Positions 49,364-61,610 are shown, counted from the first letter of the stretch. The stretch: 64,000 nt of DNA from Mesodorylaimus sp. YZB2_4 (GCA_030248295.1 JASANH010000951.1:62001-126000); one strand, 5' to 3'. Notes: generated by a model not told the origin, from the sequence alone. Made by a program: numbers and translations.

Positions 49364-50639
49364 ATGTAACTTGATTGCTCTTTTGAGGCTCTTCCAAAAT
49401 TTAAAAAACCATTGCAAGCTCAAGTTCGACATGAAAAAATATTTGCAGTTGTGTCGCCAGTTCTGAATGTAGGCCAGTTGGTCGAATTTACGGTTGGTGC
49501 TAGTTTTCTGATCATCTGTCAAATTCAAGGGGTGCTATGGTTGGTAGAGTCTGTGCTGTTTGTACCAATGTTTACTCTACATAGCTAGGACACATGCGTA
49601 CAGACAAAAAATAAGCTCTTTTCAGTGCAATACAGTACTGTACAGTATGAAAATCCACAAAGCAATCACCAGAAAAATAATTATCAATATATAGTGTGTA
49701 GTAACACTGTAATGTCAAAAAGGGCAAGATTCAAATAATTACCTCGCCATGTTTGCTTAGACAGCGCTCAGATTTGAAAATATTTTCTAATCGAGTCAAA
49801 AATTTTTTACCTTTTTTTAATTCCTAGCCAATTAAACTGGCTTTTTATATTCAAATGCGAGGCAGCTGGGAAACAACACTCGCAGGAATCATTTCAAGTT
49901 GCAGCTTAAATTATTAGGTTCAGTTTGACTTGGTGGCTAGTAAAATCAAATTTGTAATAAAAAATAGATATTCTCATTCCAGCAAGTCCATTTTTAGAAA
50001 AGCTTCCTCGATAATTTTTGCTTCAACCCCAAATAACGTTTTGGGTATTTGTAGGACCAGGGATGTACAATTTCTAACGAAGCACAGAAGAGACTTATAT
50101 TTACAAAAGTGGGGGCCTAATGCAGTTTCCATGCTCTTTCACTCGTCAAAACTTGTTTTCGTCTCGCGGACAGTACTTGTTTTTCTGATAGGAGTCACGG
50201 TACGCGGCACAGGAAATAGGGTCTATGGAAGTTTGTTTGGCATTATTTCAAGGGGGCCCATAAACGAGGGGTCGAACAAATGTATAAATTTTATGCACGT
50301 ACCTATGACCGGGTACGACCCGATACTAATTATCCTCATTACTTGGCGCCACCTTTGTCTTCTTTCTGGCACAATTACGTCTCCAGTAAGCATATTTAGC
50401 TAAATAGAACACAACATGGAAAAAACTGATGACTGACATGCCCCATTAGGAGGCCCACTATATTCCCTCAGGTCGCAGAACATGAGGTAAGAATCCACCT
50501 CCTTCGTCTGCTCGTACAGGCGATAACTGAGCTCGCTGTAGTAAGCGTGTATCTTGCTGTACATGATATTTTTATTCGCTTTGTCAGATTCCAGATCAGA
50601 GAAGCCGGCCATACTTGACTAGGTCCAGTATCGGCAGTG

Positions 50640-51145
50640 ATACGGGCATACCTGGCTGGTCGAAACAACGCTCTGTATACAATCTTCCATGGTTTTCGTA
50701 AACCGTCTTCTCCAAAGAGGAAGTAACCGCATACAGTAGAACCACCTCGATGGTCTATTTACTGCCTGCTGTAAAAGAGGTGTGCTTGGCACATGGAGAA
50801 GATGGTGTATCTGAGTGCCGGCCGCATCACATAAGGCCTGCAGCACATTTAGTTATGTACTCTATGCGGCGGACGACTTGGAAGATGGAGCGGCGCTATA
50901 ACAGGTTTCTGCCTTAACTGGAGGTGCGGCTAACCCAGAATGCTTCGTGTATAATAAGGCGGCCACTAAATGAAGCCCATTACGCTTCCTGCTCACCAAA
51001 TTTACGGGTACAGCCGTTGCACCTGACCTTTGCAGGAAATATAGTCTGCTGTAGATCATAATGGGTTTTCGTGAAAATCCGCCCAGTATCGATCGGCATT
51101 AATGCGAGCATACCTGATTGGTCTAAACAACGCTCTGCATACGAA
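50640..51145. repeat. Pair of diverged direct repeats
   Basis: The segment CAGTATCGGCAGTGATACGGGCATACC...AACAACGCTCTGTATAC (about 50630-50682) recurs as CAGTATCGATCGGC...GAGCATACC...AACAACGCTCTGCATAC (about 51088-51140), some 460 bases downstream. They could be terminal repeats of a decayed element. Nothing recognisable lies between them. Confidence 0.5.
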
Positions 51146-51681
51146 AAATCCGCGCAAACTAGATTGAGCTTACTGCAAGAACGAAGCAGGCAATCCGCAC
51201 TTTACTTTGTATTTTTTACGAATTTTTTACGAACACCCTTCACGAAAGGAGTCCAAGCTCATGTTGACACAAAAGGTACAACTGGATCCTCCCTTTATTT
51301 GACGACAAAGAGAGAATCACCAGCCATCTTCTACGTACTGTACTAAACAATGACGAGAAACACAAAATGGGTCAAATTTCCACCACGGCCTTGATGACTT
51401 TTCTGATTATTCCGTCTCCAAACGCCTTATTTTCCTTGAGGTTTGTCGCCTCAAAGTTTTCAATGCTCCTAGACGACGACGTACAAGGGAACATCGCCAG
51501 CCGTTCCCTTAGCTGGTCTAACTCTTGGGTCCACAGACCTAGCATATCTTATAACACAGAACGAAATGGTTTTATCTACATATCTCGACAACCAGCCATT
51601 GTTATGCAAAATCGTTCTGTAGGATCATAAATTGACAGGTATCACATGCTAGTACCAAAAATTATAAAAATCGATCACGTG

Positions 51682-52025
51682 AATATGTTCCTATGTGCAA
51701 AAGAAAGCTCTGTGCAAAATATTAGAGGCGTCTGGCCAACCGGGTAAGTTGGGGTCAGCGTCTAAAGTCTTGAATATTTGCGTGATAAGGAAGCCGAGCG
51801 TCAGGAAAAACGCGCTGAGCTCTTCCCAAACTCGTTTTTTTTGGTTTGGAGTTTCGAGTTTAAGCTTGCAAGACTCTGGACTGGGGTTTTTTCCTGAAAA
51901 AAAACCAAAAAGTCCAGAAGAATTAAATGATTTCACTGTACTCTGGGCGCTGACCGTTGCTGACCAGTTGGCCAGACGCCTCAAATATTTTGCACAGAGA
52001 TTTCTTTTGCACCCAGGAACATATT
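51682..52025. mobile_element. Repeat B: MITE with ~60-bp inverted ends
   Basis: The left end (from AATATGTTCCT, 51682-51741) matches the reverse complement of 51966-52025 with few differences, including GTGCAAAAGAAA and GAGGCGTCTGGCCAAC. The 344-bp element has no transposase. Diverged relatives lie at 62048-62395 and 24360-24540. Confidence 0.8.
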
Positions 52026-53009
52026 ACAATTTTTCATTTTTCAAAGTTTGAATTAACGGTTGGCGATGTTCCCTTTTTACTCCTAGTAATCAAGAATATT
52101 GCATCCAGCTAGTGATTCAGCTTTGGCATTATTGTTTAACTGTTCGATCCATGAGGAAACTTTGACTACGCCTCGGAAATGTGCATGAGTTACGGCCTTT
52201 CCAAAACAGGAGGATGAAAGCTCTGTTTCATCGTATGGACCCATGTATTTACTATGTGTTTCATGGAAACTGCTTGAACGAGTCGTCGATCGAATTCTTA
52301 GAAACCTTTCACATTTGTCTTCGCTACGAGTCAGAAGGGAGTAGGCATTGCAGGGACGTTTTCATTGGCTTAGCCATTTTGGAACTTCGGAACTTCGGCC
52401 TTTTCGTCGTTTCGGTGGGTGAATATGATGACGGCAGACTAGCACCTCCTCTTTCGAAGAGCAGAGCTTGTAAGATTTAAGTGCCCTGGTGAAAATGGTC
52501 CCTCAGCTGGGGTCATGTTGTTTGAAACTTGCAGCTCGAAAAGGGAATGGTCGTTGAGATATGAGCAGGACAGTTCTCAGGTCATGGGCTTTTTTGAAGG
52601 AGTCCAAAAACCGAATTTTAAGGTGCAGTCAGAAGCTCATGCCAGTGTATCACCTGTTAAATACATACATAAGTTGCTTCTGGTAACCGTGGAGATCTTT
52701 CTGAAGGTAGATGAAGATGCGAGCGGGCACGACTCACTGAACTACTCAAAAATGTGTTCATTGTGAGGTCAACTTTCAGAGTTATGTGAGCGGTGTCAAA
52801 ATGTGCTACTTTATGCCCTGGGGGGGCAGGGGAGAGTTTTCCTCTAAACCTTCCAACTTCTCTCTCAGAGGAGTCTTTCGAGTAAAGCCTTCATACTGAT
52901 GCTAAGGTTGCTTTTCCTGTGCTCATTTAGTGAAAAAAGATAAAATATTAACAAAAAATGCGTCATACTGATAATATACAGTACAATACTTCAGTGAACA
53001 AAAGTGGGT

Positions 53010-53175
53010 TTTTTGGTTTTAGTCAATTTTTTCAAAAAATTTGGGTTATGTTTTGGGTATTTATGGGTTGGGTTTCGATTCACCGCGAAAGGGTTGGGTT
53101 TGACTTTTCAAAAATGGGTTTGGGTTGAGTTCGACTTCAAAATTTTTGGGTTGGGTTTGGGTCGAACTGTGAACC
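53010..53175 (+). repeat. GGGTT-rich simple tract
   Basis: Irregular repeats of TGGGTT, GGGTTGGGTTTGG and TTTTTGGGTT. Not a clean telomere array. Possibly the rich inner part of a decayed transposon. Confidence 0.6.
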
Positions 53176-54164
53176 CATTGTCGGACCAGGGGTTGCCATG
53201 CAAGCGTTTTCGCGAGGGCTGTTATGGCAATTTGCTAGATCACGGAAAGCTGGACGTGCGCAATTGGCGTATGTTTCATGTGATTACCAGCAGTGACTAG
53301 TATTTGCGGGGCCCCTGACCTAATATACACCATGTTACATACTGTAAGTTACTGCGAAAATCAGACGAAAGAGCTTGAAAAAGCTCTACTTCACCCACCA
53401 GCTATGGCCGCATATGACGTTTTTTATTGCCCAGAATATTTCCATGCGACCATCGTTCATAAGTAATTCAAGGAGCCATGGCGAGCAAATGTTTTGCGAA
53501 AACCACATACGAGTGTGTGTACATGCGAACGATACGTTCCTGATAACCAACCCACAACTTCCCATAGCCATACAGGAGTTTACACGACCATTGTTTGCAT
53601 AATAATCGACATCGACTTCATTATGTGCCCTTTGCAATGTAGTAGGACAAAAAAATGGTCAATTCTTGTTTACGCTGTGCACTTCCTTAGTGAAGGGCAT
53701 GGCACAGCTGCCAGACGGGTTATTGGCACGGCCAGAATCCGTCATGGCAGATGAGCACGCGTGTAGCGTAACACAGATAAACGCCTGGCGGGCGGCTGGC
53801 AGGTAGGTACTAGCACAATGCAAGAACACCCATCTCACCTGCTGTAATATTTACGTGGGCCTATGAAAGGGCGAGGTTGGTCGGTGCGGTGGGTATCGAG
53901 ACGACGGAGAAAACGCGTCCGTAGATTCGATTCGCCAAGGTGCACCAAAAGGACACCGTCTTGTTTGCCTATATTTACGCCATGAATAAATGCCAGCCGA
54001 GGCCACCACCGTTTTCATAGTCGGCTGGTGGCTGATGAACTGCTCTGTGCCTGATCTATGCCTCGCTAAGTACACATTGCCTGTGCAAAGTACTCTTCCC
54101 ATGCCCGTTTCGTTCTTCCTTTACGATCGCTACACGTCCGCAGTGAACCATTTTGATTGGAAAC

Positions 54165-57100
54165 ATGCAATTTGAGCGAGTGTTCTGGGTAAGCATTTTA
54201 CATTACTGGCGTCGTGGTCTTTGATATTTTCACTTATACACCATTCAGAACCCAAATTTTGGTGATTACTCCGGTTTCGATGCTGTCTGCGAATACGTCC
54301 GATCAGGTCGGCACGCTTGCGGTGCTGTCGCTGATTTTTTGAAAAGCAGGTACGCAAAGATTTACAGGCTCGGAAAACCGCAAAACAGGCAACCAGTGAT
54401 CGATTTCGAGAAGTGGCGCTCTCATGTACCTCATCGAAAGCTACACTTTTTTCAGGGCTCAAATTGAAGAAACGTACGCAAAGCAATTATTAGCATTGGC
54501 CAAGAGCCAATCCGGAGTCAAGTTGGATGGGTAATAATAAGTTATATTTTGTACACTTACAAATTCTGGATTTGACTCATTATAGAAGTGTCGGCCGAAG
54601 TTGGGAAGCTGTTTTGGCCAATGCACAACGTGTCAGTACTAGTCACCAAAAACTAGCTGACGCATTAAGCCAGCAGTCTCAATTGGCCAGCCAATTGACA
54701 AAAACGTTGAAGCAAAAAGCGAAACAGGTTCGACTATTTTTGACACTTTTTGGTTTGGTCAATGAGAGGAGATAAGAGAGAACTGAACTGAGAACTACTG
54801 TACATACTTTATATTCGAGAGGAGATTCGAGTGGGGGGGGGGGGGGGGAGAGTTTCTTAGGTCTTGGTACTGCAATGCAGAGCGATATTTATTGCATGTA
54901 GGGTATGACTTGGTTCAACTTCCAAGCGCAATTAGTGCTCAATGTTTTCCTGCCCAACGTCCTCCTACTGTATTTATCCATGATACTGCACTCGAACACA
55001 TGTTTTTCTCCCAGGGGAAAGAGCAACAAGAGAAATAAGGATATGGCGCCCACAAAAAGAATTCTGACTCATTGTCAGCCGAGCAAGTCTTAACTCAGAC
55101 GTTATCTCATGTTGAACCAAACTTCGTATTTCTACAAAACATTCCAAAACCATTTAGGCGCCTATGACTGTAATCTTTCTAAATTTTTTGTCTGCCCCAA
55201 CGGTTTTTGTTTTGCGCAAATATGGCAGCCCTACGCTCGACCATGGCTGACAGAAGGCCAGTGTGGCTGACGTCACGCAAGATAGGCAGAAATAAGACAA
55301 GCTGCCAATGCTGCAATAGAACACGTGAGATAAGCCCCTATTGTACACGTTCAATGTTCCGCGGCCTAGGAAATTGCCATCAACAGGGCGTGTGCCTATG
55401 AATAGCAACCAGAGGATTCATAAAAGGGATTCATGGTCACGTCACTTTGCATTAAATTTTGAGAGTAAAAACTTGTTCCACTGGAAAAGTCCCGTGAGTT
55501 AAAGAAAGGGTCAAGCTTTTATGGTTGGAGAGGAGACGATGGGTGGGACCTCTGCTGAAAGATTTGTTTTTCTGTAGTAAACTCATGTTTTTCAGATACG
55601 AAAATTTTGTTTTAGAAAGAAGAAGAAGTACGTACTTGCCAAAATGAATGCCGCTCATTGTACGAAAAAGCCCTAAAAGTATTAACTTTTGCTCCCATAA
55701 GTTTTGCATGTTACAGTCGTTTGTTTCAGAATAAAACAGAATTCATCAAACGTGCTGACCAAAGGCGTTCATTAGAGGAGGAAAAAGAAAGACTGAAACG
55801 TGATATGTCGAATGGTGGCGCTGCTCAGTCTTCTTCGTCGGCTAAAGATCTACAGAAGCTTGATTTATCAATCAGAAAAGCCATCTCTGCGGCTGACTCA
55901 AGTAAACAGCAATGTGGAAGTGTCTTGGACCAACTGGATGTGGCTAAGGAACAATGGGAATCAAAAACGACAAATGCCTTGACGGTAGGTAGTCGCAGGC
56001 ATTTCTTGGAATTCAAAAGCGCACAGAGCACTGCCAGTTTCCGATACAGCAATTACATAGATCTTTGCCCCCAAAAATATTACAAGCAATAAACGCATTA
56101 ATTAAGCAGCTTTCAACTGCAGCCAGTTAAAACTGCAAATAAGCAAAGCCGTCTGAACTTTTTTATTTTCTAGACTTTCCACGAGATGGAGAAAAATCGA
56201 ATACTTTTTCTCAGAGGTTTATTTTGGGTAGTTATGAATGCCGTTTGCCGAACTTGTGTTGAAGTGGACAAAGTAAGCAATGAATTTTAAGAAAAGAAGT
56301 AGATTCTTTAGGGGCCATCCTGGTCGAGGGTAGAGTCGATTTCCGACCCCTTAATCGCGCTAGGGGGCTTTAGTTGAGTCTACCTCGTCATCATGTCATG
56401 TCATGTCATACTTAATCCATAGCCGAGCACCATAAGGCGCATTCGAGGGCTCGGGAACACATAATTGACAATCATTTTGTACCGAGGCGGGAGTCGAACC
56501 CTCTCCTGTAAGTGCGCACCTAGCGCAAGAGACAGACGCCTTAACCCGCTAGGCCACGACCCCGGTCCATCGACTAGGGCCCATCAGGGATGCAGGCTGG
56601 GCTAGAGCGCGTGTTAGTTACTCCCTGATGTCGGTGGTTACACCAAGCATGCCCCTGCGGGGACCCGGGCTCGATAGCCTGCAGTCCTATAAGGCTTCAA
56701 TGAATGGTGAGCAACTCATTCCCTGCCAAGCAAGGTTGAACAACCCACGTTCTCATGCGGCCAGAATTGAGTCTACTGTGTAGGCCGACCAGTTTGCAGC
56801 TTATGTCAGTCAAGCAAAGAGATACGTACCTTCGACCGCGCTACACACTGCATAAAACGATTAGATGTGCTATCATATAGGTACCATGCTTGCATGCCCG
56901 TACACCACTGCCAATATATACATGTTTCGGATCAGACCTGTTTCAAACCCACCATGGTAGACTAGCCCGCTATTTTGAGCAAAGAGACTAACATAATCGC
57001 ATGAGTTTGGTCATCGGTACACCGCAATTTCAACCGAAACATTTCCACTCCAATGATAGACATGATATTTTCAGGAATGTGACGCCGCTCGCAATGTCAT

Positions 57101-59272
57101 ATTGAAATGCGATCCCGACTGCGACCTCGAAGAATTTATTGCCCTACGAAAGACGGGGGAAAAGAGGCCAGGTAAACAAGTGCAAGTGGCTCCGCCCACC
57201 CTCCTGCTGCCCCTAGTCCAGTCAACCAGTCAAGGTTGTACAATTTCCTATCACTTTCCTAGAACCGATTACGTTCGACAATATCGGCAACACAACCGTT
57301 TCCCTCAACGCCCCGTCTCAAAGGTCGTTCAAAATGGCTTTTGGAAAAAGATTAGGTAACCCGTGGAAATCGTCAAAGTAAGATCGTGCGCTGCACGACG
57401 CTGTTTTACGATGGGAAGAAAGTTACGGGTGAAAATTTTGTTTCCAATCTATAGTGGACAATCAGCAACAACAACGTCGCAGCAGCAGCTCTTGAAAACA
57501 CCCCCATCGCAAAAAGCGACCTTGACACACCGACAAGCGGGCGCAGAAAAAGAATCGTCGATGGGTGTAGACGCAGACACGGTATCCGGTTCGGATGGTT
57601 GCAGCAGTCCCTCTTTATCGCCCACCAGTCCAACAAATGGGGAGAAGCACAGGAACAATGGCAATGGATTCCAGCACTCACCACCTTCTGTTGTGCAACT
57701 CGCACAGCAGAAAGGGGTGCTGAGACACAGAGATGTCCGTGGGAACAAGTCCGACTACTGCCTGGTCACAAAAACTTGGGCTGACAATGTAAGTGTCTGG
57801 TCTAAATGAAGAAGTGCCCCTTGGCTGATTGGGTACCCCATTGTCTGGGGATTTACGCGAAATGTAAACGGTCACAGGACAGCTAACTTCAGCATTTCGG
57901 GTTGAATGACGACGGGGACTAATTGGGACTGACGTACTGTAGGGCTGGCAGTGATCACTGCCGATCCTGTTAAGCTGGCATTTTCGTGCTGGCTGCTTAG
58001 GCTATTATGCCTTTATTCATCTCGGTCACATACTGTAGTTGATCACAGCTTGATACACCACGCTGACCGACCTGACGCATTGTCACAGGCTCAACATGAC
58101 TCCTCTCACAGGGCTAACTGACAGCGCTTACTCACCCCATGCTGTGCCCACTCGCACTATGTTTAGTCATTACAGCATCTTTTGGATGAGCCTTCAACTA
58201 GTGTTCGGCCGAGACCTCGACCGAGGCCGGGGCTGGCCATCCTCGACCTCGAGAAAAAACGGCCGAGGCTCGAGGTTCACAAGCAAGATGCAATCAATAA
58301 GCTGTTTCCCACTTTGAAGACTGGACGCACAAGTGTGCCTGTGCCTCGCACGCAAAAATTTGCGCAATTTTGCTGCTAGCTAAATTAAATCACTGTGTAG
58401 GACTGCTTCGTCCATATCCCTTACCTTTTTATGCCAGTGGGTGAGTTGTCTCTTGAAGATACAGTCAGAAAAGAATGGAAATTCACCCAAACTTGCAGGA
58501 AGCATTACAAATTCAAGTTGGGGACTGTTAGCAAAAACCTCGAGCCTCGACCTCGACCTCGACCTCGACCCAACCTCGACTGCCAACCTCGACCTCGAAA
58601 AAAGTCATCCTCGGCCGAACACTACCTTCATCAATATCATCATCTCTTCCCACGTTCATAAGTTGAAAGATTCATAGACGTTCATATGCGCAAATATCAC
58701 GGAAACTTTTTTTTCGGAATAGTCGACAGTTTGCTATCATTGTACCCGTCGTCAGACAAGCCTTCATATTTTCCTACTTGCAAGGCTTTTGTGATTAAGA
58801 TTCAAGATTGAGTATGGAAAATAAAAGCTGCAACAGAAAACAATTTCTCTTAGCAGATCTGATCTGATAAGTCAGATAATTTTTAGTGGAGACCCCGAGT
58901 GCGCATTGCTGATGTGGCAAAGCATGAAGTGATGCTTAGAACATACGCATGAAATCCTAGCCGGGGGTTCGATTCTCCCAGAACCCCCATTTTAAAGTTC
59001 AACTTGCAGTGTACAATGTGTAAACTTACTTTAAACCATCCATCCATGTCACAAATAATCACTCCCCTTTTCTAATTGTAAGACGTGCCTGCCAACATGC
59101 TTTTTTATCAGTCTTGCAGTTTTTCTGATTTTAGCAAGGCGTCGTCCTTGTGAAGGCAGGAACCAAGGCGAAGTTGTTGGAGAAATCAACTGATGCCTTA
59201 TGGCATATTGAACTAGTAGAAGATGGTCAAACATTGTATTGCCCCGTTGAATACTTGCAGGAAGTGGTCTGA
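54165..59272 (+). CDS. F-BAR protein with C-terminal SH3-like domain, 11 exons
   Basis: Membrane-bending adaptor that would link curved membrane to actin or endocytosis. Coding exons: 54165-54188, 54249-54349, 54456-54530, 54586-54727, 55616-55678, 55730-55984, 56174-56272, 57075-57171, 57263-57377, 57455-57788, 59135-59272; 480 aa, all GT-AG with matching phases. Residues 1-70 are the FCH part (FWNPNFGDYSGFD, then RAQIEETYAKQLLALAKS); coiled coil follows to about 285, including FHEMEKNRILFLRGLFW. A Ser/Thr/Gln-rich linker covers about 325-415. The end, about 420-480, reads like a divergent SH3 (VLVKAGTKAKLLEKS, LWHIEL, YCPVEYL). Size and order fit the CIP4/NOSTRIN/PSTPIP group, but I cannot name the subfamily. 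The short exon 1 (MQFERVFW) is chosen because it completes the family start FW. Introns 7 and 10 carry tRNA-like repeats and a hAT MITE. Confidence 0.88.
54833..54848. repeat. 16-base G run in F-BAR intron 4
   Basis: An uninterrupted run of 16 G in an intron. Length is likely unreliable in the assembly. Confidence 0.7.
56480..56566 (-). repeat. tRNA-like sequence (tRNA pseudogene or SINE head)
   Basis: On the minus strand: acceptor-like ends ACCGGGG and CCTCGGT pair over 7 bp, A box TGGCCTAGCGGGTTAA and perfect B box GGTTCGACTCC (56490-56500). The start and end resemble type II (Leu-like) tRNAs. The anticodon arm is not normal: TCTGT pairs with ACAGG around a 22-base loop that itself contains a TGCGC/GCGCA stem. 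Either a tRNA with a small intron, a pseudogene or a SINE. It sits in F-BAR intron 7. Confidence 0.55.
58199..58624. mobile_element. hAT-type MITE with CCTCGA internal repeats
   Basis: Ends TAGTGTTCGGCCGAG and its reverse complement form 15-bp perfect inverted repeats. Flanks CCTTCAAC (58191-58198) and CCTTCATC (58625-58632) form an 8-bp target duplication with one mismatch, as hAT elements make, and the TAGTG tip fits the hAT consensus. Next to both ends are arrays of CCTCGA hexamers in opposite orientation. No coding frame. It lies in F-BAR intron 10. Confidence 0.85.
58914..58988 (+). repeat. Weak tRNA-like sequence
   Basis: A-box-like TGGCAAAGCATG at 58914, then a T-arm-like GGGGGTTCGATTCTCCC (58963-58979) with a B box, inside an 8-bp GGGGGTTC/GAACCCCC hairpin. 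No 5' acceptor partner is found. Probably a SINE relic in F-BAR intron 10. Confidence 0.35.
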
Positions 59273-59592
59273 TCGTGACAGTGCGTATTTGTGATACCCG
59301 CTGTGATAATGAGATTCTAATACAATGTCTGCCATTTAATTAAAACTATTTAGGTTTGCAATAACTTCTTCTGCAATGTACCTTATTTTGGACATGACCA
59401 GTTTTGTACGTGTATAAATTTGAAATTTTTAGCTCTAAGAAGTTTAATTAAAAGATTGCAAAAACCAAGAATTCATCCATTCCGTGCTTTCCTTTCAGGC
59501 TCCACTGACTTACAACTGATCGGAACCAAATGACTTTCTATCTTGTTTCACAGAAAATCGAACCCACCAACTTCCTTTTAATTATCTTTGCC

Positions 59593-59938
59593 TCATCGTC
59601 CAGCTTGCTCCAGAGCGTTCAGAAGAGCGATCGTCTCAAAATCGGGACGATCCCCACTGCGTTTTCCCCCTCTCGGTATGTGCATGATGACGTCACTTCG
59701 ACGAGAGGGTATTCCGTTCTCGTATGGTGGTGGCAATATGATCATGAATGGTCGATATGATCGTTTCACTATTCGGCTATGATGCTGGTCAAAGCTGCTT
59801 GCTGGATAAGCACTGATCTGAAAAGTGAATTTATAAACTTGTGCTACAGGAGTGAAATAATATACTCACCAGATTTGCGGAAATCAAGAAAATACATAGC
59901 AAACTGAAAAAAAGTTTCCAATAAGAAGGTACTGCCAT
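59593..59938 (-). CDS. Putative neuropeptide precursor, two exons, 97 aa
   Basis: Exons 59938-59870 and 59817-59593, joined by a 52-base intron (CTG|GTGAGT ... TTTTCAG|ATC). The first 26 residues are a clear signal peptide (MAVPSYWKLFFSLLCIFLIS). Dibasic sites follow: VKR, SRR and GGKR. They would release SYRPFMIILPPPYENGIPS and SDVIMHIPRG; the Gly before KR predicts C-terminal amidation of the second peptide. A C-terminal flanking peptide, SGDRPDF...EQAGR, remains. There are no cysteines in the peptides. A TATA box lies about 75 bases upstream of the ATG. The gene runs tail to tail with the F-BAR gene. I do not recognise the family; the PRG-amide end recalls PRX-amide peptides, but this is only a resemblance. 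Secreted hormone or transmitter is an inference. Confidence 0.75.
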
Positions 59939-60012
59939 ATTGAGCGCCTAGCTGCCAGAGATCCACCGAAGATCAAATGCATGATATAGATGGCAAAGAG
60001 AAACCCTTTCTG

Positions 60013-60020
60013 CTTATATA
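60013..60020 (-). promoter_or_regulatory. TATA box of the neuropeptide-like gene
   Basis: TATATAAG on the minus strand, 75 bases before the ATG at 59938. Transcription would start near 59985, leaving a leader of about 50 bases. Confidence 0.6.
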
Positions 60021-60663
60021 GGCCCTGTGTGGGTGGAAATGGAGCGCGCAATATTGGATCGACTTTGCTTAATTTAGTGGGCATTAATACCTTCAAGTGT
60101 TTTTTGGTTATTTTCCGACGATCCAAGTGCTATAGAGCAGCAGAAAGGATTTCGTACATTTGCAATGCAAACAAGAAAACGTGGGCGAGTCGATGGGCTC
60201 ATAATTTAATGTGGGCGAAGCCCATTTGAGAAGTTGCTTAGTGTTTACAAAACTGTTAATAAAAATGGGCGAGCCGGGGGAAAGTGGATAAGAGAAAGCG
60301 AGAGGGCACAACACTCGTAAAGTTAGGTGTGTCAGAAGAGTTCTTATTTCTGTCCAACTGTGGCATGTATGCTCAAAAGGTATATGCCAGAGTATTTGTG
60401 CTTATTACATCTACAGTAGAAGTACGTGGGACTCAGCACTCTGCTATCCATGAGCGCATGCATATTTATAATCTGGCATATCGTGCAGAAGCGATTTCGT
60501 TTAGCTGCTTCCGTGCGCTTGAGCTGTTCAGAGATCCTGCTCAGAGAGGGCTGCATGCTCTTTGCTCATGTCATTACAGGCACCTGAACTGCAAGGATTT
60601 TAATAGACTGCGCCAATGGGCTCCTATAATGTTATGGTGGCTAAGTGAACTGACGCCTTGTAG

Positions 60664-60850
60664 AGACTGATTGGCATCGCCAGCACGGAGCCAGCAGCTG
60701 GGAGCGTCATCCATCAAAGCGATGTACCAGCCATGAACTAGGTCGAAAACCTTTGTTGGTTGACCCAGGCTTGGGCGTGGTCCACTCGTCACTGCCTCCA
60801 GTACGAACCCAGTCGCCTCTAGCCTGTGATTCAGGCTAGAGCAACAGCTC
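60664..60850 (-). repeat. Interspersed repeat C, copy 2
   Basis: Reverse complement aligns with 8140-8260, sharing CTAGTTCATGGCTG, a GATGACGC block and CAGCTGCTGGCTCCGTG in the same order. Diverged; ends uncertain. Confidence 0.5.
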
Positions 60851-61444
60851 ACGCACAGTCAGAACTGATCCGTGCAGTTGTTGCAAGAGCCTAAGATACT
60901 GAATCAAAGTGGGGGGTACATTTGTCTGGGCGCTCTTGCATTCACTGTATGTTCGTTCTCAGCCTCTGCATTCGGAGCAGCTTGCTGTGTATGTTGTGTA
61001 CAGGGAAAGCTGCTCTGCATGCCTTTGCATCTCACGTACGAATGATCCGTAGTGTGCTGCAGATGTCATAGGTGATCAGATTGGATTTCTATGCATTTTA
61101 TTCCTTTTCTACTGACTCTGTCTCCTACCTCGAACGTTTTATGTTATCATGAAACTTGAAAACATGCACCCAGATTGGCACGAACACACTGCAGCACTTC
61201 GTGTAATCAGGCGGTTGGTGGGAGATAGGATGGAATGAAGTCTGTATTATTTATTCTCTGTGTTTGTGGAGCAGATATTGTATTCCATTAAAGTTTGCTG
61301 AAGTCATGCTGAAGTCATTTTGCGCATTTCCCTATTCAGCCTTTATCTTCAGAGCATTCAGCGAGTGATTCGCTCGTTAGATAGGCAGCATTGGCAGTTA
61401 CTTTTGTGCACAAAATTTTGATGAATAAGAGAAAACAGGATCAT

Positions 61445-61610
61445 CCATCGCATCTACCGTTGTTACAGTTAACTGAAACTGAAACTAAATCTCAGTTAAT
61501 TGAATCTTTTTAATTCAGCTAACTGTAACTGAAACTGAATCTCCTCGCCAAAACTGAATTTAACTAAATCCTTTTAGAATCAGTTAAATTCAGTTTTCGA
61601 CTTACTACGC
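61445..61610. repeat. AACTGAA/TTCAGTT tract
   Basis: Many copies of AACTGAA and its complement in both orientations, including TTAACTGAAACTGAAACT and AGTTAAATTCAGTTTT. Could be subterminal repeats of a decayed DNA transposon. Confidence 0.55.

Larger units (their letters stand above)
48340..54164. other. Repeat-bearing intergenic region
   Basis: No confident exon. Seen inside: a tRNA-like sequence at 49279-49363, diverged direct repeats at 50640-51145, a repeat B element at 51682-52025, and a GGGTT-rich tract near 53010-53175. The 157-codon frame at 49930-50403 has no domain. Confidence 0.4.

Noticed and set aside
49930..50403. 157-codon plus-strand frame
   Set aside because: Longest unassigned frame, but no recognisable motif and no context for transcription.
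53010..53175. Interstitial telomere repeat
   Set aside because: GGGTT units are irregular and mixed with unrelated bases; no clean tandem array.
60284..60670. 128-codon plus-strand frame
   Set aside because: No domain, no promoter or splice evidence, and composition like the surrounding noncoding sequence.
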